NCBI GenBank assembly: GCA_024206195.1
Contig: JAAGZO010001174.1
Location: forward strand, 1-49,673
DNA from: a bacterium
GTDB lineage: Archaea > Nanoarchaeota > Nanoarchaeia > Woesearchaeales > UBA10216
Length of the DNA stretch: 49,673 bases
Direction: 5' to 3'
Position numbers and translations under genes: made by a program. The notes below the pieces were generated by a model. The model was not told the origin of the DNA and did not search any database. It worked only from the letters and a program-made list of their open reading frames with translations. Positions 1 through 5,271 of this stretch are shown here, piece by piece (position 1 is the first letter of the stretch; the number at the start of each line of letters is the position of its first letter).

Positions 1-1
1 A

Positions 2-505
2 ATGGAGAAATTTCAGGAGGCAAGGGAAAAAGCCAGAAAAAATATAAATGTGGCTGATCATATGTTTTGTATGACTTATCCGCTTGTCAAAGACAATCGT
101 CTTCTGCTTGCCATACTCGAGAATATTTTCCTTGGATTCACAAACACAATGTCCATGATACTCTATCATGAGCGGCTTTTCAAGCGAATTCCGCCATTTC
201 ATGATAATTTTGAGTCAAAAATGCACCTTTTCAATGAAAAGTGCGTAACAGTGTATAAGCTTGACAAGAACTACATGACTGTTATGAGAGAAATAAAGGA
301 TCTCATTGTTGAGCATAAGAAAAGTCCAATTGAATTCACAAGAAAGGATACATTTGTAATTTGTTCAGAGGATTATAAAATAAAAACACTCAGTGTTGAT
401 CAAATAAAAAAATACATACAACAAGCAAAAACCTTTTTTAGAGAGGTTGACGTGATTGTAAGCAAAAATGAGAAAATCTTTAGTGGGAGCAAGAGAGGAA
501 CTTAA
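2..505 (+). CDS. Conserved-looking protein of unknown function (helical)
   Basis: I do not recognise this as a named family. The 167-residue product is rich in charged residues and predicted helices, with a hydrophobic stretch near residues 38-58 (LLLAILENIFLGF) that looks more like a buried helix than a membrane span, and a PPFHDNFESK motif around residue 64. Its start (ATG at position 2) is at the edge of the window, so the true start may lie further upstream. Its 3' end overlaps the next gene by 38 nt. Both proteins open with a similar helical pattern (AREKARKNINVADH here, AREELKRVDHLIY in the next), which suggests two related HEPN-like helical proteins. That relationship is a by-eye inference. 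Coding confidence is high; function is unknown. Confidence 0.7.
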   Translation: MEKFQEAREKARKNINVADHMFCMTYPLVKDNRLLLAILENIFLGFTNTMSMILYHERLFKRIPPFHDNFESKMHLFNEKCVTVYKLDKNYMTVMREIKDLIVEHKKSPIEFTRKDTFVICSEDYKIKTLSVDQIKKYIQQAKTFFREVDVIVSKNEKIFSGSKRGT

Positions 506-932
506 GCGAGTCGATCATCTGATTTATGTCAGTCTTAAGTACACAAGAACCGTTGATGTAATCAAAAGTATAGTGCAAAGACTAATGTCATGTATTGAAA
601 GCGCAATAGATGAGCTACTTGAGTTTGCAAAAGAAAAAAAGAAGATTACAGACATACCAACTAATATTGGACTTAAGTGCGACACAATAAAACAGGTATT
701 TCCAGAAGAAAAAATAGTTGATTTGATGACTTTCTATCTATCGCTGAGAAAGATAAACAGAGCTGAATACAAGAAAAGCTGCGAATTCAGAAGACATGTA
801 ACAATGAGTGCAATTACAGAAAACGGAGTAATTGATATTGATATTGACACGATAAAAGAATACTATGAAAGGACAATCGCATTTGTTGAATTTGTAGAAG
901 AATTTATATATGGGAAAAGGCCAGAAGAATAG
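468..932 (+). CDS. Conserved-looking protein of unknown function (helical), second of a pair
   Basis: The product has 154 residues, no signal peptide and no clear membrane segment, and is mostly helical and charged. The segment VGAREELKRVDHLIYVSLKYTR near the N-terminus resembles the start of the preceding protein, so the two may be diverged duplicates. The gene overlaps its upstream neighbour by 38 nt and its downstream neighbour by 23 nt, which points to translational coupling. The ATG at 468 is used here; a GTG at 483 is an alternative start. No catalytic motif was recognised. Confidence 0.65.
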   Translation: MRKSLVGAREELKRVDHLIYVSLKYTRTVDVIKSIVQRLMSCIESAIDELLEFAKEKKKITDIPTNIGLKCDTIKQVFPEEKIVDLMTFYLSLRKINRAEYKKSCEFRRHVTMSAITENGVIDIDIDTIKEYYERTIAFVEFVEEFIYGKRPEE

Positions 933-1431
933 TGCACAAATGGTCAAGAGTAAAAAGAGGACAAAAAAGCAGCAGATAACAAGAAAAAAACCTCTGCAAC
1001 TGGATACAATGCCCAGAAGAACGCATTCAGAAATCTCTAAAAGCACCAGCGAACTTCTTTATTGGATTACACTTCTTGTTTTGCTTATTTGCAATTTTCT
1101 TGTAGCATTGGTATTGATGCCATTCCTGCTGGCAACAACAAGATTCGAGCTGTACATAGTAATAATAATTCTTGGACTGTTCTTCGGATTCCTTTTCAAT
1201 CTGTTAATTACTAATATAGAGAATCTTGAAAAAAAGCATCATGTGATAGCAGCGATATTTATTCCTTTAATCGCAGTAATTGACCTTCATATAATAATCA
1301 AGGCAGTTAACAAGATAGCATACATCCTTCAACTGCCAATCCATCAGAATGCTGTGGTCGTGGCTTCAGTGTATGTAATTGCCCTTCTGACACCATATTT
1401 GGTTCTAAATGTGCTTCTAAAGAAAAGGTAA
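910..1431 (+). CDS. Four-helix integral membrane protein of unknown function
   Basis: The 173-residue product begins with about 45 very basic residues (KSKKRTKKQQITRKK). Four hydrophobic segments follow, at about residues 50-75, 80-103, 112-132 and 145-168, so a basic cytoplasmic tail with a four-helix membrane domain is likely. It overlaps the gene before it by 23 nt and is the last of a three-gene overlapping set. A later ATG at 943 (MVKSKK) is possible and would remove only 11 residues. No known domain was recognised. Confidence 0.6.
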   Translation: MGKGQKNSAQMVKSKKRTKKQQITRKKPLQLDTMPRRTHSEISKSTSELLYWITLLVLLICNFLVALVLMPFLLATTRFELYIVIIILGLFFGFLFNLLITNIENLEKKHHVIAAIFIPLIAVIDLHIIIKAVNKIAYILQLPIHQNAVVVASVYVIALLTPYLVLNVLLKKR

Positions 1432-1433
1432 AG

Positions 1434-1442
1434 CTTTAAATA
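1434..1442 (+). promoter_or_regulatory. TATA box of the ribosomal protein / RNAP operon
   Basis: CTTTAAATA lies directly after the preceding stop codon. Archaeal transcription normally starts about 25 nt downstream of the TATA centre, which puts the start near 1463. That leaves a leader of about 65 nt before rps13, unusual in this window, where most genes look leaderless. Confidence 0.6.
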
Positions 1443-1462
1443 CTACCTCTTTATCCCTATTC

Positions 1463-1507
1463 ATGAAGCCCGAGTTCAGTGGAGCGTTCAGTAGGGCCTC
1501 CAAATAG
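1463..1507 (+). CDS. Possible 14-residue leaderless leader peptide before rps13
   Basis: An ATG sits where the TATA box at 1434-1442 predicts transcription to begin. It opens a 14-codon frame (MKPEFSGAFSRASK) ending in TAG at 1505-1507. The frame is the same as rps13, but a second in-frame TAG at 1514-1516 also separates them. The stretch contains the direct repeat GTTCAGT (1474-1480 and 1486-1492). It could be a translated upstream ORF, or simply a structured ribosomal-protein leader that happens to contain an ATG. Both readings are inference. Confidence 0.3.
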   Translation: MKPEFSGAFSRASK

Positions 1508-1528
1508 AACTTCTAGGCATATTTTCAA

Positions 1529-2005
1529 ATGGATGAAAAAGAAAACAAAAACTTCAAGTATATTGTTCGAATAGGCAATGCTGACTTAGATGGTAATAAA
1601 AAGATTAAATTTGCACTTAGAAAGATAAAGGGTGTAAGCTTTTCTTTTGCTAGCGCTATCTGCAGAACCGCAGATGTTGACCATGAAAAAAAAGCAGGTC
1701 TTCTTGACAAGAGCGAAATTGATAGATTAAGTGAAGTTATCAAGGACGCTGCAACAATAATGCCTACATGGATGCTTAACAGAAAAAAGGATCCTGAAAC
1801 AGGTAAAAATATGCATATTCTAACAGGCGATCTTCAGTTCGCAAAAGATAATGATATCAGAACCATGAAGAAGATGAAAAGCTACAGAGGCATGAGACAC
1901 GCAACTGGACTGCCAGTTAGAGGACAAAGAACACGATCAAACTTCAGAAAGAACAAAGGAAAGGTTCTAGGAGTTTCAAAGAAAAAAATAGCAGCAAAGA
2001 AGTAA
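1529..2005 (+). CDS. rps13: Small ribosomal subunit protein uS13
   Basis: The 158-residue protein matches archaeal S13 in length and sequence. It has the N-terminal YIVRIGNADLDG segment, the helical KIKGVSFSFA region, and the C-terminal RGMRHATGLPVRGQRT motif that contacts rRNA and tRNA in the subunit head, followed by a basic tail. It is the first gene of the archaeal S13-S4-S11-RpoD cluster, and only one nucleotide separates its stop from the ATG of rps4. The ATG at 1529 gives the usual archaeal N-terminus, so the upstream in-frame codons (interrupted by two TAG stops) are not part of it. Confidence 0.97.
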   Translation: MDEKENKNFKYIVRIGNADLDGNKKIKFALRKIKGVSFSFASAICRTADVDHEKKAGLLDKSEIDRLSEVIKDAATIMPTWMLNRKKDPETGKNMHILTGDLQFAKDNDIRTMKKMKSYRGMRHATGLPVRGQRTRSNFRKNKGKVLGVSKKKIAAKK

Positions 2006-2006
2006 A

Positions 2007-2552
2007 ATGGGAGATCCAATAAAAGCAAGGAAAAAATATTCGAAGCCTTTTCAGATGTGGCAAAAGGAAAGAATTGACGCTGAAAAGATACTTATCAAAG
2101 AGTACGGTCTAAAGAACAAGAAAGAAATCTGGAAGATGGAAGCTGTTCTTAGAAACTTTACAAGACAGGCTAAGAAGCTTATTGCTACAAAGACTGCTCA
2201 GACAGAAAAAGAAAAAGAGCAGCTTATGAAAAAACTGAGCAAACTTGGTTTATTGACTGCAGGAGCTGAGTTAAGCGAGGTTCTTGGATTGACAGTTAAG
2301 GATATCACTAACAGAAGGCTTCAGACAATTGTTTTCAAAAAAGAACTTGCAAGAAACATAAAGCAATCAAGACAGTTTATTACACATGGGCATGTTACTA
2401 TTGCTGGAAAAAAGGTTACTGTTCCATCTTATCTTGTTGCAGTAAGTGAAGAAGCAAACATTGCTTTCAGTAACAAATCTGCACTAGCTGATGAAACACA
2501 TCCTGAAAGAACAAAAGACACTGATAAGCCTGAGGAGAAAAAGGAAAAATGA
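2007..2552 (+). CDS. rps4: Small ribosomal subunit protein uS4
   Basis: The 181-residue product is archaeal S4, a primary 16S rRNA binder in 30S assembly. It opens with [14 protein letters not shown] and has an S4 RNA-binding fold around residues 104-150 ([35 protein letters not shown]). The C-terminus is a low-complexity charged tail ([11 protein letters not shown]), a normal lineage-specific extension. Its stop overlaps the rps11 start (2549-2552, ATGA), which supports coupled translation. Confidence 0.96.
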   Translation: MGDPIKARKKYSKPFQMWQKERIDAEKILIKEYGLKNKKEIWKMEAVLRNFTRQAKKLIATKTAQTEKEKEQLMKKLSKLGLLTAGAELSEVLGLTVKDITNRRLQTIVFKKELARNIKQSRQFITHGHVTIAGKKVTVPSYLVAVSEEANIAFSNKSALADETHPERTKDTDKPEEKKEK

Positions 2553-2947
2553 ATAGAGAAACTATCCGTTGGGGAATTGCACACATCTCATCTTCTTATA
2601 ATAATACAATAATTCACATAACAGATATTAGTGGTACAGAGACAATATCAAAAGCGTCTGGCGGAATGGTTGTTAAAGCAGACAGAATGCAGAGTTCACC
2701 AACAGCAGCCATGACAGCAGCAAAAAAAGCTGCAGAAGATGCAATAGAAAAGGGAATAAAAGGAATTCATGTTAAGATAAAGGCACCTGGCGGCCACAAT
2801 GGTCCAAACAACCCAGGTCCTGGCGCTCAGGCAGCTGTAAGAGCCCTTTCAAGAATGGGGCTTAAGATAGGCATAATTGAAGACGTTACACCTTTGCCAC
2901 ATGACGGCTGCAGAAAGAAGGGCGGAAAAAGGGGGAGGCGAGTATAA
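2549..2947 (+). CDS. rps11: Small ribosomal subunit protein uS11
   Basis: The 132-residue product is a full-length archaeal S11, part of the 30S platform around the mRNA exit. Diagnostic segments include [20 protein letters not shown], the [15 protein letters not shown] helix, [20 protein letters not shown], and the basic C-terminus [12 protein letters not shown]. The ATG overlaps the rps4 stop, and the TAA abuts the rpoD ATG with no spacing. Confidence 0.97.
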   Translation: MNRETIRWGIAHISSSYNNTIIHITDISGTETISKASGGMVVKADRMQSSPTAAMTAAKKAAEDAIEKGIKGIHVKIKAPGGHNGPNNPGPGAQAAVRALSRMGLKIGIIEDVTPLPHDGCRKKGGKRGRRV

Positions 2948-3730
2948 ATGGAAATTGAAATGCTCGATGCTGATAAAAAAAATAATAGGTTAACATTTTT
3001 TTTGAAGAACTCCGAAGCTGCTTTTGCTAATGCAATTAGAAGGAACGCAATCGAAGAAGTTCCAACAATGGCTATAGAAGATGTTGAGTTCAGAAGAAAC
3101 AACTCTTCGCTTTACGATGAAATAGTTGCACACAGACTGGGTCTTGTTTCACTAAAGACAGACCTACTCTCATACACACTTCCTGAAAAATGCAAGTGTG
3201 GCGGTGAAGGGTGTGCAAGCTGTCAACTTAAACTTACACTAAAGGTTAATGGACCTGCTATGGTTCGCGCTTCTGACCTTAAATCAAAGGATCCAAAAGT
3301 TAAGCCGGTGTTTTCTGAAACACCAATTGTTAAGCTACTAAAAGGCCAGAAAATAGAGCTTGAGGCAACAGCAGTCCTTGGTAAAGGAAAAGAACATGCT
3401 AAATGGTCTCCAGGCCTTATTTATTACAAATACAAGCCAAATATTACGATTGGAACTGTGAAAAACCCAGAAGATGTTGTTGAACAGTGCCCAAAAAACA
3501 TATTCGAAGTAAAGAACGGCAAAATTTCAATAATCCCAAAGAACCTTACAGAGTGCCACCTGTGTGGTGCTTGTGAAGATGTATCAAAGGGTGCTATTAA
3601 GCTAGAGCCAACAAAGGATTTCATGTTTTATGTTGAATCATGGGGACAACTAACCCCTAAAGAAATAATTGAAAATTCAGTTTCTGTATTGCAGGAACAG
3701 CTAAAAGAGTTTGAAAAAATTATCAAATAG
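2948..3730 (+). CDS. rpoD: DNA-directed RNA polymerase subunit D (Rpo3) with ferredoxin-like domain
   Basis: The 260-residue product is the archaeal homologue of bacterial alpha and eukaryotic Rpb3, which pairs with subunit L to start polymerase assembly. The N-terminal dimerisation region includes AFANAIRRNAIEEVPTMAI and DEIVAHRLGLVSL. Two Cys groups are visible. C82, C84, C89 and C92 form a zinc-like loop. C181 followed by C203, C206 and C209 (CHLCGAC) forms a ferredoxin-like insert able to hold a single [4Fe-4S] cluster; the position where a second cluster's CP would be is VSKG. It sits in the classical position between rps11 and the tRNA-Leu/rpl18e pair. Confidence 0.96.
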   Translation: MEIEMLDADKKNNRLTFFLKNSEAAFANAIRRNAIEEVPTMAIEDVEFRRNNSSLYDEIVAHRLGLVSLKTDLLSYTLPEKCKCGGEGCASCQLKLTLKVNGPAMVRASDLKSKDPKVKPVFSETPIVKLLKGQKIELEATAVLGKGKEHAKWSPGLIYYKYKPNITIGTVKNPEDVVEQCPKNIFEVKNGKISIIPKNLTECHLCGACEDVSKGAIKLEPTKDFMFYVESWGQLTPKEIIENSVSVLQEQLKEFEKIIK

Positions 3731-3746
3731 ACACTCCTAGCATTGC

Positions 3747-3832
3747 GCGGGGGTGGCAGAGCCTGGCCAAATGCGCAAGGTTGAGGGCCTTGTCCCTTAG
3801 TGGGTGCGCGCGTTCGAATCGCGTCCCCCGCA
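3747..3832 (+). tRNA. tRNA-Leu (anticodon GAG)
   Basis: The 86-nt sequence folds as a class II tRNA. The acceptor stem GCGGGGG (3747-3753) pairs with CCCCCGC (3825-3831), followed by discriminator A at 3832. The anticodon stem CAAGG/CCTTG encloses the loop TTGAGGG, giving anticodon GAG (3783-3785), which reads CUC and CUU. A long variable arm precedes a T arm with loop TTCGAAT (3813-3819). CCA is not encoded and no intron is visible. It lies 16 nt after rpoD and 10 nt before rpl18e, inside the operon. Confidence 0.95.
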
Positions 3833-3842
3833 TTAAATAAAA

Positions 3843-4202
3843 ATGAAAACAGGAACAACAAACGTAAACTTGAAGAGTTTGATTGACGAACTCAAGAAGA
3901 AGTCTTTTGCAGACAATAGTCTAATCTGGAAGAGAATAGCAAAGGACCTTGAGAAGCCAACAAGAAACAGAAGAGCAGTCAATCTTTCAAGAATAAACCG
4001 CTTCACAAAGAAGGATGAAACAATAGTTGTTCCAGGAAAGGTTCTTGCAGCAGGAGAGCTTGATCATAGTTTAACAATAGCTGCATGGCAGTTCTCACAG
4101 CAGGCAATTGACAAGATTACAAAAGCCAATGCAAAGGCTTTATCAATTAATGATATAATGAAACAGGATATTAAAGGAAAGAAAGTGAGGATCCTAGGAT
4201 GA
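3843..4202 (+). CDS. rpl18e: Large ribosomal subunit protein eL18 (L18e)
   Basis: The 119-residue product is archaeal L18e, related in fold to bacterial L15. It is recognisable by LIDELKKKSF, WKRIAKDLEKPTRNRRAVNLSRINRFTKKDETIVVPGKVL, and the C-terminal KKVRILG. The ATG lies only 10 nt after the tRNA-Leu 3' end, with no Shine-Dalgarno in between, so tRNA 3' processing would leave an almost leaderless mRNA. Its stop overlaps the rpl13 start (ATGA, 4199-4202). Confidence 0.95.
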   Translation: MKTGTTNVNLKSLIDELKKKSFADNSLIWKRIAKDLEKPTRNRRAVNLSRINRFTKKDETIVVPGKVLAAGELDHSLTIAAWQFSQQAIDKITKANAKALSINDIMKQDIKGKKVRILG

Positions 4203-4609
4203 TAATAGACGCTTCAAACCAGGTTTTAGGAAGAGTATGCACCTTTGTTGCAAAGAAAGCTCTAATTGGTGAAGATGTTAAAGTAATCAACTGTGAAAAA
4301 GCAGTAATCACAGGCGACAAAAGAAATGTTATTGGAAAATACAAGACTAAGATGGCACGTGGCCAGCCTAAGCAAGGTCCTTATATTCAAAGAACTCCTG
4401 ACAGGTTTGTAAGAAGAATCATAAGAGGAATGCTTCCATACAAACAGGAAAAAGGAGAAAAAGCGTATTCAAGAGTAAAGTGCTTTGTAACTGTTCCTGA
4501 ATCACTCAAGGACCAGAAAGCAGAGAAAGTTAAGGGCGCTGAAGTATCAAAACTACCTAATCTTAAATATGTCAAAGTAGGAGATCTATGCCAGGAGCTT
4601 GGAAAATGA
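4199..4609 (+). CDS. rpl13: Large ribosomal subunit protein uL13
   Basis: The 136-residue product is archaeal L13. It has IIDASNQVLGRVCTFVAKKAL at the N-terminus and GPYIQRTPDRFVRRIIRGMLPYK in the middle, the segment that packs on 23S rRNA. It overlaps rpl18e by 4 nt and rps9 by 4 nt (4606-4609), typical of this archaeal L18e-L13-S9-RpoN string. Confidence 0.96.
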   Translation: MIIDASNQVLGRVCTFVAKKALIGEDVKVINCEKAVITGDKRNVIGKYKTKMARGQPKQGPYIQRTPDRFVRRIIRGMLPYKQEKGEKAYSRVKCFVTVPESLKDQKAEKVKGAEVSKLPNLKYVKVGDLCQELGK

Positions 4610-5010
4610 AGAATTCAATAAACTCAACAGGAAAGAGGAAAAGAGCAATAGCAAAGGCAGTTCTAAGGCCTGGTACAGGAAAAGTTAAGGTGAATAAGAG
4701 ATTATTGGATGTTTATGAACCAAAATTTGCAAGACTAAAGCTAATGGAGCCACTTATCATAACTGGTGACAGAACAAAGGAGTTTGATGTTGATGTTAAG
4801 GTTACTGGTGGTGGAGTTGTAAGTCAGACAGACGCAGCAAGGCTTGCTATAGCTAAGGCTATTGTTAAGTTTACAAAGGATAAAAGACTTGAGAAACAGT
4901 TCCTTGAATATGACAGACATCTACTTGTTGCAGACGCAAGAAGAAGAGAAGAAAGAAAGCCAAATTCAGCTGGAAAAGCAAGGAGTAAGACTCAGAAGAG
5001 TTACCGATAA
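4606..5010 (+). CDS. rps9: Small ribosomal subunit protein uS9
   Basis: The product is archaeal S9 of 134 residues, with STGKRKRAIAKAVLRPGTGKVKVN at the N-terminus, VTGGGVVSQTDAARLAIAKAIV in the middle, and the basic tail ending in KSYR that reaches the P-site tRNA. I place the start at 4606 (MKNSINSTGKRKRA), which overlaps the rpl13 stop as ATGA and has GGAG about 8 nt upstream. An ATG at 4588 would add only six residues that do not look like S9. Confidence 0.94.
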   Translation: MKNSINSTGKRKRAIAKAVLRPGTGKVKVNKRLLDVYEPKFARLKLMEPLIITGDRTKEFDVDVKVTGGGVVSQTDAARLAIAKAIVKFTKDKRLEKQFLEYDRHLLVADARRREERKPNSAGKARSKTQKSYR

Positions 5011-5023
5011 AGGTGAAAAAAAA

Positions 5024-5221
5024 ATGATAATACCTGTAAGATGCTGGTCCTGCGGAAAACCAATTGCTCATCTGTGGGAAATCTTCAATGAGAGAATCGC
5101 AAAGGGCGAAGACAAGAAAAAGGTTCTTGATGAACTAGGACTTGAAAGATACTGCTGTAGAACAACATTTTTGGGCCATGTTGACCTGATGAATGTTTCT
5201 TCTCAATTCAAGAAGTTTTAG
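5024..5221 (+). CDS. rpoN: DNA-directed RNA polymerase subunit N (Rpo10)
   Basis: The 65-residue protein has the invariant N-terminal zinc motif MIIPVRCWSCGKPIAHLWE (C7 and C10) and the second pair in ERYCCRTTFLGHVDL (C44 and C45). It binds the subunit D/L platform of the polymerase. The ATG at 5024 is chosen because GGTGA at 5012-5016 gives a good ribosome binding site and the protein begins exactly as family members do. An overlapping upstream frame from 4862 lies inside rps9 and is not used. A T-run at 5222-5230 follows the stop. Confidence 0.96.
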   Translation: MIIPVRCWSCGKPIAHLWEIFNERIAKGEDKKKVLDELGLERYCCRTTFLGHVDLMNVSSQFKKF

Positions 5222-5230
5222 ATTTTTTTC
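5222..5230 (+). terminator. T-tract terminator after rpoN
   Basis: The sequence after the rpoN stop is GATTTTTTTC. Archaeal RNA polymerase terminates at such oligo-T tracts. It lies just before the leuS promoter and probably ends the ribosomal operon. Confidence 0.4.
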
Positions 5231-5238
5231 TTAGTAAA

Positions 5239-5247
5239 ATTTAAATA
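5239..5247 (+). promoter_or_regulatory. TATA box of leuS
   Basis: ATTTAAATA is centred about 28 nt upstream of the leuS ATG at 5272. This predicts a leaderless or almost leaderless transcript. Confidence 0.6.
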
Positions 5248-5271
5248 CCTTCCTAGTTTCCAATATACAGA

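Noticed and set aside
1463..2005. An N-terminally extended S13 starting at 1463 through in-frame TAG codons (recoded stop)
   Set aside because: Two TAG codons separate the frames, S13 from 1529 already has its normal N-terminus, and nothing in the window suggests pyrrolysine use.
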